The notes: generated from the sequence alone by a model not told the origin. Positions 1 through 9,553 are shown, counted from the stretch's first letter. The stretch is 64,000 nt of DNA from Streptomyces luomodiensis (GCF_031679605.1 NZ_CP117522.1:3038001-3102000), one strand, 5' to 3'. Made by a program: numbers and translations.

Positions 1-822
1 TGGGAGGAGCTGGCGGCCGATGACGAGCTCGATGTGATATACGTCGCCACCCCGCACTCGGCCCATCGGGCGGCGGCCGGGCTGTGCCTGGAGGCGGGGC
101 GGGCGGTGCTGTGCGAGAAGCCGTTCACGCTCAATGTCCGTCAGGCGAAGGAGCTGGTGGACCTGGCCCGGAGCCGGGGCCGCTTCCTGATGGAGGCGAT
201 GTGGACGTACTGCGATCCGGTCGTCCGCCGGATGACCGAACTGGTCCACGACGGCGCGATCGGGGAGGTCCGGGCGGTCCACGCGGACTTCGGGCTGCCC
301 GGCCCCTTCCCGCAGGACCACCGGCTGAGCGATCCGGCCCTGGGCGGCGGCGCCCTGCTGGACCTCGGCGTCTATCCGGTGTCCTTCGCCCAGCTGCTGC
401 TCGGCGAGCCGGACACGGTGCGGGCGGTGGGGCAGCTCTCCCCGCGGGGCGTGGACGTGAACACGGGCCTGGCGCTGGGCTGGGACAGCGGGGCGGTGGC
501 GCTGCTGTCCTGCTCGATCACCGCGGACACGCCGATGACCGCGGCGGTGACGGGGACGGCGGGGCGGATCGAGTTCCCGCGCGGCTTCTTCCACCCCGAG
601 CGCTTCGTGCTGCACCGGCCGGGCCGGGACCCGGAGGAGATCACGGCGGTGGACGGGCTGCGCTCCTACCAGCGCGAGGCGGCGGAGGTGATGCGCGCGC
701 TGCGCGCGGGCGAGACGGAGTCCCCGCTGGTGCCGCTGGACGGCACGCTGGCGGTGATGCGCACCCTGGACGCGGCGCGCGAGCTGATCGGGGTGCGGTA
801 CCCGGGCGAGGGCGGGGAGTGA
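1..822 (+). CDS. Gfo/Idh/MocA family NAD(P)-dependent oxidoreductase, 5' part missing
   Basis: The reading frame is open from the first base, so the start and most of the Rossmann domain lie outside the window; 273 residues remain. The fragment has the family's CEKPF motif, whose Lys is in the active site, near residue 40, and the GGALLDLGVYP segment of the substrate-binding domain, which carries the catalytic-region Asp. Family members oxidise sugars, inositols or dihydrodiols with NAD(P). The substrate cannot be told from this part. The gene runs into a strong hairpin and converges on phoD. Confidence 0.88.
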   Translation, partial: WEELAADDELDVIYVATPHSAHRAAAGLCLEAGRAVLCEKPFTLNVRQAKELVDLARSRGRFLMEAMWTYCDPVVRRMTELVHDGAIGEVRAVHADFGLPGPFPQDHRLSDPALGGGALLDLGVYPVSFAQLLLGEPDTVRAVGQLSPRGVDVNTGLALGWDSGAVALLSCSITADTPMTAAVTGTAGRIEFPRGFFHPERFVLHRPGRDPEEITAVDGLRSYQREAAEVMRALRAGETESPLVPLDGTLAVMRTLDAARELIGVRYPGEGGE

Positions 823-824
823 GC

Positions 825-865
825 CGGGCGGGCCCGGCGCAGGGGATGCGCGCCGGGCCCGTCCG
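825..865. terminator. Bidirectional terminator hairpin
   Basis: Arms at 825-840 and 850-865 pair over 16 bp with one G-T wobble and a 9-nt loop. The hairpin sits in the 48-bp gap between two convergent genes, so it can end both transcripts. No U-tract is present, as is usual in high-GC actinobacteria. Confidence 0.75.
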
Positions 866-870
866 TCCGG

Positions 871-2493
871 TCAGACCTGCCGCAGGCCGGGGTTGCCGGC
901 CTCGCTGACGAACGACGCCGCCGTGGTGAGCGGCGCGTTGGGGGTGGTGACCGCGGAGACCGTCTTGTAGTCGGCCTGGGCCCGCCGCTCGTCCAGCGAG
1001 ACCGTCACATAGCCGCGCCGGCCGTTGTAGAACTTCATATGCGGGTTGGCGTCCATGTACGTGGCCCAGTTGGCGGGCTTGTCGGCGCCGTCCTTGCCGC
1101 TGGCGATGGACGTGCCGACGAACTCCACGCCCAGGGTGCGGGAGGCCGGGTCGTCGAAGTCCCGCTTGATGTCGAAGGCGTAGTGCACATGCACATCGCC
1201 GGTGAGCACCACGAAGTTCTCCAGGCCGGCCTGCTCGACACCGGCCAGGATCCGGGCCCGGGAGGCGGGGTAGCCGTCCCAGGAGTCCATCGAGAGCTTG
1301 GAGCGCTCGGCGGTGGTGTTCTTCCGCTGCGAGAAGGTGACCTGCTGCGGCAGCACGTTCCAGGTGGCGGTGGAGCGCTGGAAACCGTCGAGCAGCCACC
1401 GCTCCTGGGCGGCGCCGGTGAGGGTGCGCGAGGGGTCCTCGGACTCCGGGCCGGGGTACTGCCAGCCGTCGCCGTACGCCTGGTTGGAGCGGTACTGGCG
1501 GGTGTCGAGGATGTCGAACTGGGCGAGCTTCCCGTAGTGGAAGCGGCGGTAGAGCCGCATGTCGGCGCCGTCCGGCCGCTGCGGCATGCGCAGCGGCATG
1601 TTCTCCCAGTACGCCCGGTAGGCGGCGGCCCGGCGGATCAGGAACTCCTCCGACGGACCGTCGTGCTCGTCGATGTCGCCCGCGTAGTTGTTCTCGGTCT
1701 CGTGGTCGTCCCAGGTGACGTACCAGGGGAAGGCGGCGTGGGCGGCCTGGAGGTCCTCGTCGGACTTGTAGAGCGCGTAGCGCAGCCGGTAGTCCTCGAG
1801 GGTCACCGTCTCGGTGTTGAACACCGCGGGCAGGGTGCGGTCGGTGTAGTTGCGGGCGCCGCCCACGGAGTTGACCGCGTACTCGTACTGGTAGTCGCCC
1901 ACGTGGAAGACGGCGTCCAGGTCCTCGCCGGCCAGGTGGCGGTAGGCGGTGAAGTAGCCGTCGTGGTACGCCTGGCAGGACACCAGGCCGAAGCGGACGT
2001 CCCGGACCTTCGCGCCCGCGGCCGGGGTGGTGCGGGTGCGGCCGGCCGGGCTGGTCCAGCTCCCGGCCCGGAAGCGGTACCAGTAGACGCGGTCCGGCTC
2101 CAGCCCCTTGGCGTCCACGTGCACGGTGTAGTTGAACTCGGCGTGCGCGGTGGCGGTCCCCCGGCGGGCGACGCGCTGGAACTGCTCGTCGCGGGCGATC
2201 TCCCACTCGACCTTGACGGTGCCCTCTTCGGGCAGCCCGTTGCCCGGCTCGTACGGGCGCGGTGCCAGCCTGGTCCACAGCACGACCGCGTCGGGCAGCG
2301 GGTCGCCGGAGGCCACGCCGAGGGTGAAGGGGTTGTCGGTGAGCGCTTGCGGAGACACCTGCGCGGCGTGGGCGGTGGGCAGGTTGGTGGTGAAGGCGAG
2401 CGCGGCGGCGGCCGCGGTGACGGTGAGGAAGCGGCGGCGTCCCAGACGTGCGGCCGCGGCTCGTATGGCCCGCTGATGCGAGTCGTGTGCCAT
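871..2493 (-). CDS. phoD: Alkaline phosphatase D (PhoD-type metallophosphoesterase), Tat-exported
   Basis: The product has 540 residues, the normal length for Streptomyces PhoD, and should release phosphate from phosphodiesters and monoesters outside the cell. The N-terminus has a twin-arginine signal (RRRFLTV near residue 28) followed by a hydrophobic Ala-rich core and a THAAQ cleavage region. A fibronectin-like N-terminal domain precedes the catalytic domain. Metal-binding motifs are visible: VSCQAYHDGYF, FHVGDYQYEY, WDDHETENNY and LTGDVHVHYAF. The ATG at 2493 is chosen because a GGGGAG Shine-Dalgarno lies just upstream and it places the Tat motif correctly. The next gene is divergent. A clear PHO box is not seen upstream. 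Confidence 0.95.
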   Translation of the reverse strand: MAHDSHQRAIRAAAARLGRRRFLTVTAAAAALAFTTNLPTAHAAQVSPQALTDNPFTLGVASGDPLPDAVVLWTRLAPRPYEPGNGLPEEGTVKVEWEIARDEQFQRVARRGTATAHAEFNYTVHVDAKGLEPDRVYWYRFRAGSWTSPAGRTRTTPAAGAKVRDVRFGLVSCQAYHDGYFTAYRHLAGEDLDAVFHVGDYQYEYAVNSVGGARNYTDRTLPAVFNTETVTLEDYRLRYALYKSDEDLQAAHAAFPWYVTWDDHETENNYAGDIDEHDGPSEEFLIRRAAAYRAYWENMPLRMPQRPDGADMRLYRRFHYGKLAQFDILDTRQYRSNQAYGDGWQYPGPESEDPSRTLTGAAQERWLLDGFQRSTATWNVLPQQVTFSQRKNTTAERSKLSMDSWDGYPASRARILAGVEQAGLENFVVLTGDVHVHYAFDIKRDFDDPASRTLGVEFVGTSIASGKDGADKPANWATYMDANPHMKFYNGRRGYVTVSLDERRAQADYKTVSAVTTPNAPLTTAASFVSEAGNPGLRQV

Positions 2494-2666
2494 GTGCTCT
2501 CCCCTGGCTCGGTGCGTCAGAGGAATTGGAGTGTCGGGGGACGGCCAGGTGTTTGCCTGTGCACGACAACCGCATGACCGGTGGGTGAGGTCCGGCCCCG
2601 GAACGGACCTTTGCGGCGAACCGGCCCGGAGCCGCGGCGGGGTGACGTGGCGTACGCTGCGGCGCC

Positions 2667-3440
2667 ATGAGCGACGGTCGTGTGTCGGTGGTGTCGAAGG
2701 TGGCGGTGGTGACGGGCGCGGGCTCGGGGATCGGCCGGGCGGTGGCGCTCGAACTCCTCGACGCGGGCTGGTCGGTGGTGCTGGCGGGGCGCCGCGAGGA
2801 GGCCCTGGCGGAGACGGCACGGCTGGCCGGCGGCGGCCCCCCGGCCCTCGTGGTGCCGACGGACGTGGCCGGCCCGGAGCGGGTGGACGCGCTCTTCGCG
2901 GCGGTGCGGGAGCGGTTCGGGCGGCTCGATCTGCTGTTCAACAACGCGGGGAGCTTCGGACCGCGCGGCGTGGCGCTGGCGGATCTGCGCTACGAGGACT
3001 GGCGGTCGGTCGTGGACACCAATCTGACGGGCGCGTTCCTGTGCGCGCAGGCGGCGTTCCGGCTGATGCGCGAGCAGGACCCACACGGCGGGCGGATCAT
3101 CAACAACGGCTCGATCTCGGCCCACGCGCCCAGGCCGGACAGTGTGGCGTACACCGCCACCAAGCACGCCATCACCGGGCTCACCAAGTCGCTGTCGCTG
3201 GACGGCCGCCGGTACCGCATCGCCTGCGGGCAGATCGACATCGGCAATGCGGCGACCGAGATGACGGAGCGGATGCCCACCGGTGTGCCCCAGGCGAACG
3301 GGGAGGTGATGGTCGAGCCCGTGATGGACGTCGCGGACGTGGCGCGCACGGTGCGGCATATGGCGTCGCTGCCCCTGGAGGCGAACGTGCAGTTCGCGAC
3401 GGTCATGGCGACGGCGATGCCGTACATCGGCCGTGGCTGA
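2667..3440 (+). CDS. SDR family NAD(P)-dependent oxidoreductase
   Basis: This 257-residue classical short-chain dehydrogenase has the cofactor motif TGAGSGIG near residue 17, the structural NNAG motif near 93, and the catalytic Ser followed by YTATK near 170. These place it as an NAD(P)H alcohol/ketone oxidoreductase; the substrate is unknown. It is transcribed alone, divergent from phoD. A TACGCT hexamer lies 8 nt before the ATG and no Shine-Dalgarno is seen, so the mRNA may be leaderless. Its stop codon lies inside a 21-bp tandem repeat that continues downstream. Confidence 0.92.
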   Translation: MSDGRVSVVSKVAVVTGAGSGIGRAVALELLDAGWSVVLAGRREEALAETARLAGGGPPALVVPTDVAGPERVDALFAAVRERFGRLDLLFNNAGSFGPRGVALADLRYEDWRSVVDTNLTGAFLCAQAAFRLMREQDPHGGRIINNGSISAHAPRPDSVAYTATKHAITGLTKSLSLDGRRYRIACGQIDIGNAATEMTERMPTGVPQANGEVMVEPVMDVADVARTVRHMASLPLEANVQFATVMATAMPYIGRG

Positions 3441-3529
3441 CGGCGCATCGGCCACGACGGACCGCGCATCGGCCATGGCGGACCGCGCATCGGCCACGGC
3501 TGACGGCGCATCGGCCATGGCTGGCGGAT
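3425..3529 (+). repeat. 21-bp tandem repeat, 5 copies, spanning the SDR stop codon
   Basis: Units begin CATCGGCC at 3425, 3446, 3467, 3488 and 3509, an exact 21-bp period (seven codons). The SDR stop TGA at 3438-3440 is inside the first unit. The rest of the 3441-3790 gap has no gene and leads to the next start. Confidence 0.9.
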
Positions 3530-3790
3530 GAGGGTTCGTCACCCAGCGTAGATAGCCTCCGCTTGTGGAGATGATGTGAGGATGCGGGTAATTCACCCCA
3601 TCGGCACATCGGCTCCGGCGCCCGCCGTCACCGCCCCCGGACTGTTCGACACCCGCGCGGTATGGCAGTGTCGTCTCCCACCGCGCAACAGGTTTCACCA
3701 CGGCCCCACGCCCCCGCCTCGTCTCACCACCCCACGACCGCACCCGTGTTCACCGCCCCACGACCGCCATCCGATCGAAAAGAGACCGCC

Positions 3791-4399
3791 GTGCGTTCTC
3801 TGCCGCTCATCCTGGTCGCCCGTCTGCTGCCCGTCGCCGTCCTCGCCGCCGCGGGTGTGGCCATGACGACATCGGGCGACTCGGACGCACACGCCACCCC
3901 GGCGAGCCCCTCCCCGCACCCCTCGGCCCCGGCCACCGGCTCCGCCGCGCCGCGCTACGCCAAGCCGCCCACGGAGGCGTGCGCCGCCCTTCCGGAAGCG
4001 CTGGTCAAAGAGCTGGTGCCGGGTGCGGAACCGGCCGGGAACGAGCTGAAGTCCAGCGACCTCAGCCGCCGCACGGGCTGCAACTGGCACGCCCTGCACG
4101 GCTTCGACTACCGCTGGCTGGACATCTCCTACGACGTCTCGGACGTCGCGCGGGCCAAGGGCAAGGGCGGCAGCGCGGTGTCCGGCCTGGGCGACGACGC
4201 CTCGGTGACCGAGGAGACCACCGAGGACGACGGCCAGGGCATACGCGAGGCGGTGGTGACGGTCCACCAGGACAACGCCACGGTCACCGTGACGTACAAC
4301 GGCGGCGACTTCGAGAGCCACAAGGCCGCCGGCACCGACGCGATCCGTAAGGGCGCCATCAGCGCGGCCAAGGAAGCGGTCACCGCGCTCGACGACTGA
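3791..4399 (+). CDS. Putative exported protein (DUF3558-like)
   Basis: The 202-residue product starts with a short basic N-region and a hydrophobic segment ending near TTSGDSDAHA, then a Pro/Ser-rich spacer, suggesting export. The mature part has an ACAALPEALVKELVPGAE segment and a TGCNWH segment, a Cys-pair layout like DUF3558 proteins of actinobacteria. There is no lipobox Cys, so it is not a lipoprotein. I chose GTG at 3791 because AAAAGAGA lies just upstream and the signal peptide follows directly; an in-frame ATG at 3662 would add a non-conserved-looking 43-residue head. The function is unknown. Confidence 0.72.
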   Translation: MRSLPLILVARLLPVAVLAAAGVAMTTSGDSDAHATPASPSPHPSAPATGSAAPRYAKPPTEACAALPEALVKELVPGAEPAGNELKSSDLSRRTGCNWHALHGFDYRWLDISYDVSDVARAKGKGGSAVSGLGDDASVTEETTEDDGQGIREAVVTVHQDNATVTVTYNGGDFESHKAAGTDAIRKGAISAAKEAVTALDD

Positions 4400-4415
4400 C
4401 CACGACGCGCTCATC

Positions 4416-4455
4416 GGTGAACATCAGCTGTACGGAAGTGGATTCCTGGGTGAAC
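4416..4455 (-). promoter_or_regulatory. Candidate PhoP-type (PHO box-like) array
   Basis: GGTGAAC (GTTCACC on the other strand) occurs at 4416 and 4449, exactly three 11-bp steps apart, with a degenerate copy GCTGTAC at 4427. PHO boxes in Streptomyces are 11-bp direct repeats of GTTCACC. The array is in the 99-bp gap before the glycosyltransferase. The orientation is reversed relative to that gene, which lowers confidence. Confidence 0.35.
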
Positions 4456-4498
4456 GGTTACGATCGCGGGCATCGCAACCGAGCTCTGGAGTCCCACC

Positions 4499-5383
4499 GT
4501 GTCCGCCACCTCCGAACCACGCCTGGGTATCGCCATCCTGACCATGGGCAACCGGCCCAGGGAGGTGGCGGCGCTGCTGGAGTCGGTCGCGAAGCAGGAC
4601 CTGCCCCCGGCCCGCGTCGTGGTGGTCGGCAACGGCTCCCCGCTCCCGGAGATGCCCGCCGGGGTGACCACGGTCGAGCTGACGGAGAACCTCGGGGTCT
4701 CGGGCGGCCGTAACGTCGCCTGGCGGCGGCTGCGCGAGTTCGGCGACGTGGACGTCGTCGTCGACCTCGACGACGACGGGCTGCTGGTCGACGCCGACGT
4801 CTTCCGCCGGGTGCGCGACCTGTACGCCGAGGACCCGCGCCTGGGCATCGTGAGCTTCCGCATCGCCGACGAGACGGGCGAGACCCAGCGCCGCCACGTG
4901 CCCCGGCTGCGCGCCTCCGACCCGATGCGCGGCGGTGAGGTGACCACCTTCCTCGGCGGCGGCCACGCCCTGTCGATGCGGATGCTGGAGCAGATCGGCG
5001 GCTGGCCGGACGCGTTCTTCTTCACCCACGAGGAGACCGACCTCGCCTGGCGGGCGCTCGACGCGCGCTGGAAGGTCCTCTACGCCCCCGAGCTGCTGCT
5101 CCAGCACCCCCGCACCTCCCCCGCCCGGCACGCCGTCTACTACCGCATGACCGCCCGCAACCGGGTCTGGCTGGCCCGCCGCCACCTGCCGCTGCCCCTG
5201 GTCCCGCTCTACCTGGGCACCTGGACGCTGCTCACGCTCGCCCGCACCCGTTCCGTGACGGGGCTGCGGGCCTGGGCGGGCGGCTTCCTGGAGGGCCTGC
5301 GCACCTCCTGCGGCCGCCGCCGGCCGATGCGCTGGAGCACGGTGTGGCGCATGACCCGGCTGGGCCGCCCGCCCGTCATCTGA
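4499..5383 (+). CDS. Glycosyltransferase family 2
   Basis: The 294-residue protein has a GT-A fold signature: IAILTMGNRP at the N-terminus, VVVVGNGSP, ENLGVSGGRNVAW, and a DxD-type metal/nucleotide-sugar site in VVVDLDDDGLL near residue 90. HEETDLAWRAL near 180 fits the catalytic ED motif. It probably transfers a sugar from a nucleotide donor to a cell-surface or lipid acceptor; a hydrophobic stretch near residues 228-245 may touch the membrane. The GTG start follows a TGGAG ribosome site. It is monocistronic, with a possible phosphate-responsive array upstream. Confidence 0.9.
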   Translation: MSATSEPRLGIAILTMGNRPREVAALLESVAKQDLPPARVVVVGNGSPLPEMPAGVTTVELTENLGVSGGRNVAWRRLREFGDVDVVVDLDDDGLLVDADVFRRVRDLYAEDPRLGIVSFRIADETGETQRRHVPRLRASDPMRGGEVTTFLGGGHALSMRMLEQIGGWPDAFFFTHEETDLAWRALDARWKVLYAPELLLQHPRTSPARHAVYYRMTARNRVWLARRHLPLPLVPLYLGTWTLLTLARTRSVTGLRAWAGGFLEGLRTSCGRRRPMRWSTVWRMTRLGRPPVI

Positions 5384-5444
5384 CGGGCGGCGCGGCGCCG
5401 CCGCGCGGGAGCCGGTGCCCGCGCCCCCCCGTGCTCCCCCGGAA

Positions 5445-5507
5445 GTCTGCTCCTCCGGGCGTCTGCTCCCTGACGTCCGCTCCCCCGGGCGTCCGCTCCC
5501 CCCGGGC
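5445..5507 (+). repeat. 16-bp degenerate tandem repeat, about 4 copies
   Basis: Units of the type GTCYGCTCCYCCGGGC start at 5445, 5461, 5475 and 5491. They fill most of the 156-bp gap between the glycosyltransferase and the next gene. Confidence 0.7.
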
Positions 5508-5539
5508 GTCGCAGGGCCCACCGCCGTAAGGTTGACCGC

Positions 5540-6748
5540 ATGGTGGACGCGAGCGTGTCGGCCTCGGCCGAGACCGCTGAGCAGTTGCTGGAGGAGCTGC
5601 TCCGGGCCACCCACGAGGCATCGCCCGCGGAGCTCCCGGGGGCCTTGGACCGCTATACCGAGGCCATGCGCATGGGCCGCGCGGTCGTCTATCTGATCGA
5701 CCTCCAGCAGCGGCTGCTGATGCCGCTCGCCGAGGGTGAGCCGCGCCTGGGCCTCGACGACTCCCTGGCCGGTTTCGCCTACCGGACCGACACCGTACGG
5801 GTCGAGGAGGACGGCGCGGACGGGCTGGCCCTGTGGCTGCCGCTGATGAACGGCGCGGAGCGGCTGGGGGTGCTCCAGCTGCGGACGGTCTCCCTGGACG
5901 GGCTCACGCTCTGGCGCTGCCGGATGCTGGCCTCGCTCCTCGCCCTGGTCATCACCTCCAAACGGACGTATCTCGACACCTTCGCGCAGCGCATCCGCAC
6001 CCGGTCCATGCAGCTGCCCACGGAGATGGTGCGGGCGTTCCTCCCGCCCCGCTCCATCGGCACCGGCCGGGTGGTCTCGACGGCCGTTCTGGAGCCCGCG
6101 TACGAGCTGGGGGGCGACGCCTTCGACCATTCGTTCACCGAGGACGTCCTGCACGCCTCGATCCTCGACGCCATGGGCCACGACCTGGCGTCCGGGCTGA
6201 CCACCTCCGTGGCCATGGCGGGCAGCCGCAACGCCCGGCGCACCGGCGCCGATCTGGCGGCCCTGGTCGCCACCGTGGACGAGGCGCTGTCCGCATGGCT
6301 TCCGGACCAGTTCTGCACGGGCGTCTTCGTCCGGTTGCACATGCCCAGCGGGGTGCTGCGCTGGGCCAACTGCGGCCATCCCACACCGTTGGTCATCCGC
6401 CGCCAGCGGCTGCTGGAGAAGGAGCTGGAGCGGGCCTCCGAGCCCCCGCTGGGGCTGCCCGCGCAGCTGTCGAACGCCACCCGGCAGATCCATGAGACGA
6501 CCCTGGAACCCGGGGACCGCGTCCTGCTCTACACCGACGGGGTCGTGGAGTCGCGCGACGAGGGCGGCGAGCAGTTCGGCCTGGAGCGCTTCGCCGACCA
6601 CATCATCCGGTCCACGGCCGCCGGGCAGAGCGCCCCCGAGGTGCTCCGCCTGCTCATCCACGCGATCCTCGACCACCGGCACCGCGAACTCAGCGACGAC
6701 GCCACGATCCTGATGATCGAGTGGCATCCGCCGGATCCAGGTCCATGA
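5540..6748 (+). CDS. PP2C-type (SpoIIE/RsbU-like) protein serine/threonine phosphatase
   Basis: The 402-residue protein has an N-terminal GAF-like sensor region (about 1-155) and a C-terminal PP2C_SIG domain (about 170-395). Metal-binding aspartates are in YELGGDAFDHSF and ILDAMGHDLASGL, and LLYTDGVVESRDEGGEQFG is the C-terminal family motif. Such enzymes dephosphorylate anti-anti-sigma factors in partner-switching pathways. A second, larger phosphatase with its own anti-sigma-like kinase domain follows after 19 bp, so the two probably share a transcript. TAAGGT lies 7 nt before the ATG and there is no Shine-Dalgarno, pointing to a leaderless mRNA. Confidence 0.93.
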   Translation: MVDASVSASAETAEQLLEELLRATHEASPAELPGALDRYTEAMRMGRAVVYLIDLQQRLLMPLAEGEPRLGLDDSLAGFAYRTDTVRVEEDGADGLALWLPLMNGAERLGVLQLRTVSLDGLTLWRCRMLASLLALVITSKRTYLDTFAQRIRTRSMQLPTEMVRAFLPPRSIGTGRVVSTAVLEPAYELGGDAFDHSFTEDVLHASILDAMGHDLASGLTTSVAMAGSRNARRTGADLAALVATVDEALSAWLPDQFCTGVFVRLHMPSGVLRWANCGHPTPLVIRRQRLLEKELERASEPPLGLPAQLSNATRQIHETTLEPGDRVLLYTDGVVESRDEGGEQFGLERFADHIIRSTAAGQSAPEVLRLLIHAILDHRHRELSDDATILMIEWHPPDPGP

Positions 6749-6767
6749 GCCGCCTGGGCGATGTGCG

Positions 6768-9344
6768 ATGACGACCCCCGACCCCACTGACCCCACCGCC
6801 CCCCGGGGCCGGCCGGACACGCCGCCCGGAACGGCCGGGCCGAGTGCGACCACGGCCGGCCTGGCCACGGCCACGGTCGACGACCACGGCGTGCTGACCG
6901 GGTGGAGCGAGGGCGCGCGGCGGTTGCTCGGCCACCGCGCCGAGGAGGTCCTGGGGCGGAGGGCGGCCGAGCTGCGCGCCGAGCCCACCGCCGAGCCCAC
7001 CGCCGGGGACACCGTGGGCGGCGCCGGGCCGTGCCTGGCGGAGGGGGCCCGGTGGAGCGGGACGGTCGCGCTGCGCCACCGGGACGGCCATCGGGTGGAG
7101 GTCGAGCTGCTGGCCCACCGCGGTCCGGTGGCGGAGGACGGAGCCACGGGCTGGCTGCTGGTCTCCGCCGTACCCCGGGAGCCGCTCCCCCGCGACGCAC
7201 CGGCCCTCCAGGACGCACCGCTGCCCCAGGACGCACCGCTCCCCCAAGACGAACCGCCGTCCCAGAACGAACCGCGGCCGCAGGACGCACCGCTCCCCCG
7301 GGACCCGGGTGCGGCGGAGCGCGGGTTCGTCCAGTCCCCGTGCATCCTGGCGCTCTTCGACACGGAGCTGCGGCTGACCCGGGCGAACGCCGAGATGGAG
7401 GCCACCACCGCCCTCAGCGAGGACCGGATGCGCGGGCTGCGGCTGTCGGAGCTGGCCCCCCACCGGGAGAGCGATCGGGTCGAGCGCGCCATGCGCCGGG
7501 TGCTGGAGAGCGGTGAGCGGCACGACCTGGAGTCGGGGCATCTGCGGTTGCCGGGCATGAGCCACGAGCACGCCTATTCGGTCTCCCTGGCCCCGCTGAC
7601 CGACCCGGCCGGCGGACTCCGTGGCGTGTGCTTCGCGGCGTACGACATCACCGCCCAGCGCGAGGCCCGTCAGCGGCTGCTGCTGCTCAGCGAGGCGGGG
7701 GCGCGGCTGGGCAGCACCCTGGACCTGGACCGGATCGCCCAGGAGCTGGTCGAGGTGGCGGTCCCTCGGTTCGCCGACTTCGCCAACGTCGATCTGCTCA
7801 CCTTCCTCCACCGCGGCGACGAGCCCCCGGAGGGGCCGCTGAGCGCGCCCATCACCCTGCGGCACACGGTCCACCGGTCCGTCCTGGAGGACGCCCCGGA
7901 GGCGCTGGCCGGCATCGGGGGTCTGATCACGCACCCCGAGCACTCCCTCACGGCCAAGAGCCTGACCGAGGGCCGGGCCGTGCGGTACCAGATAACGGCG
8001 CCCCTGCTGGCGAGCTGGGAGGCCAGGGACCCGGTGCGGGCCGCCCGGATCCGCGACCTCGGGATACATTCGGTGATCATGGTGCCGATGCGCGCCCGCG
8101 GGGTCACCCTCGGCGCCGCCTCCTTCGCCCGCCACCGCACACCGACGCCGTTCACCGCGGACGACGCGATGCTGGCCGAGGAGCTCACCGCACGAGCGGC
8201 CGTCTGCGTCGACAACACCCGCCGCTATCTGCGCGAACGCAGAACGGCCCTGACCCTCCAGCGCAGTCTGCTGCCGCAGCGGATGCCCGATCTGGCGGCG
8301 CTGGAGGTCGCCTCCCGTTATCTGCCCTCGGGCACCTACGCGGGGGTGGGCGGCGACTGGTTCGACGCGATCCCGCTCTCCGGCGCCCGCGCCGCCGTGG
8401 TGGTCGGCGACGTGGTGGGCCGCGGCCTGCGGGCGTCCGCCACCATGGGGCGGCTGCGCACCGCCGTACGCACCCTGGCCGATATCGACCTGCCGCCCGG
8501 TGAGCTGCTGACGCACCTCGACGACCTGGTCACCCGGCTGTCCTCGGAAGAGGACCCCGAGATGCCCGCGGCCGTCGGCGCCACCTGTCTGTACGCGATC
8601 TACGACCCGGTCTCCCGGCACTGCGCCATCGCCGCCGCGGGCCACCCCGCACCGCTGGTGGTCAGCCCGGAGGGCACCGCCGACCTGCCCGCCCTGTCCA
8701 TCGGCCCGCCCCTGGGGCTGGGCGGGCTGCCCTTCGAGACCACGGAGACGGAGCTGCCCGAGGGCAGTGTGCTCGCCCTCTACACCAACGGCCTGATCAA
8801 CAGCCGCCACCGGGAGATCGGCGAGGGGCTCGACACCCTGCGCAACGCCCTGAGCAGTCCCGTCGCCTCCCTGGACGCGCTCTGCGACAGCGTGCTGCGC
8901 GCCCTGCTCCCGGCCCGTCCCGACGACGACATCGCCCTGCTCCTCGCCCGCACCCGGGCGCTCGGCACCGACCGGGTCGCCACCTGGGCGATCCCCCCGG
9001 ACGCGGCCGCCGTCGCCGACGCCCGCCGGAACACCGTCGAGCGGCTGACCGACTGGGGACTGGAGAAGGCCGTCTTCACCACCGAGCTGATCGTCAGCGA
9101 ACTGGTCACCAACGCGATCCGTTACGCCCGCCCGCCCATCCGGCTGCGGCTGATCCGCGACCGCGCCCTCATCTGCGAGGTCTCCGACGGCAGCAGCACG
9201 GCACCCCATGTGCGGCGGGCCCGGGTCTTCGACGAGGGCGGCCGCGGCCTGATGCTGGTGGCCCAGATGGCGACGCGCTGGGGCACCCGGCAGAGCACGG
9301 ACGGCAAGACGATCTGGGTCGAACAGGACCTCGCCTCCGACTGA
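6768..9344 (+). CDS. SpoIIE family phosphatase with PAS, GAF and HATPase_c domains
   Basis: This 858-residue multi-domain regulator has PAS domains at about 25-140 and 185-300, a GAF domain at about 310-485, a PP2C/SpoIIE domain at about 500-720 (motifs GVGGDWFDAI, VVVGDVVGRGL, ALYTNGLI) and a C-terminal RsbW-like ATPase (TELIVSELVTNAIRYA N-box near 775; DEGGRGLMLV G-box). It can combine phosphatase and anti-sigma kinase activity in one protein, a common Streptomyces design for signal-driven partner switching. Between the PAS domains, residues 143-182 are a degenerate DAPLPQ-type hexapeptide repeat, an in-frame minisatellite. The stop codon begins a 16-bp tandem array. Confidence 0.93.
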   Translation: MTTPDPTDPTAPRGRPDTPPGTAGPSATTAGLATATVDDHGVLTGWSEGARRLLGHRAEEVLGRRAAELRAEPTAEPTAGDTVGGAGPCLAEGARWSGTVALRHRDGHRVEVELLAHRGPVAEDGATGWLLVSAVPREPLPRDAPALQDAPLPQDAPLPQDEPPSQNEPRPQDAPLPRDPGAAERGFVQSPCILALFDTELRLTRANAEMEATTALSEDRMRGLRLSELAPHRESDRVERAMRRVLESGERHDLESGHLRLPGMSHEHAYSVSLAPLTDPAGGLRGVCFAAYDITAQREARQRLLLLSEAGARLGSTLDLDRIAQELVEVAVPRFADFANVDLLTFLHRGDEPPEGPLSAPITLRHTVHRSVLEDAPEALAGIGGLITHPEHSLTAKSLTEGRAVRYQITAPLLASWEARDPVRAARIRDLGIHSVIMVPMRARGVTLGAASFARHRTPTPFTADDAMLAEELTARAAVCVDNTRRYLRERRTALTLQRSLLPQRMPDLAALEVASRYLPSGTYAGVGGDWFDAIPLSGARAAVVVGDVVGRGLRASATMGRLRTAVRTLADIDLPPGELLTHLDDLVTRLSSEEDPEMPAAVGATCLYAIYDPVSRHCAIAAAGHPAPLVVSPEGTADLPALSIGPPLGLGGLPFETTETELPEGSVLALYTNGLINSRHREIGEGLDTLRNALSSPVASLDALCDSVLRALLPARPDDDIALLLARTRALGTDRVATWAIPPDAAAVADARRNTVERLTDWGLEKAVFTTELIVSELVTNAIRYARPPIRLRLIRDRALICEVSDGSSTAPHVRRARVFDEGGRGLMLVAQMATRWGTRQSTDGKTIWVEQDLASD

Positions 9345-9400
9345 ACCGGACCCCGGCTGAACCGGGCCCCGACTGAACCGGACCCCGGCTGAACCGGGCC
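9341..9400 (+). repeat. 16-bp tandem repeat, 3.75 copies, spanning a stop codon
   Basis: Units starting CTGAACCGG begin at 9341, 9357, 9373 and 9389. The TGA at 9342-9344 that ends the SpoIIE-type gene is inside the first unit. The rest of the gap to dnaK at 9554 shows no gene, no CIRCE element and no HAIR (HspR) palindrome. Confidence 0.9.
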
Positions 9401-9553
9401 GACGCGCGTACGGAGCCGAGCCCCTGTCCCGCGGGGCCACCCGAGGCATCGACATTCGCCCCCGTGGACGCAGGACCCGAGCGCATCCGATTTGTCATGC
9501 TATGAGGTAGAGGCGTGCGACGTGACCCCCGGCCGGCCCCGAAAGGAGTTGCC

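Noticed and set aside
2494..2600. PHO box upstream of phoD
   Set aside because: Only a degenerate CCTCACC-N4-GGTCATG is present; too weak to list as a site.
9400..9553. HAIR or CIRCE heat-shock element before dnaK
   Set aside because: Neither CTTGAGT-N7-ACTCAAG nor the TTAGCACTC dyad is present.
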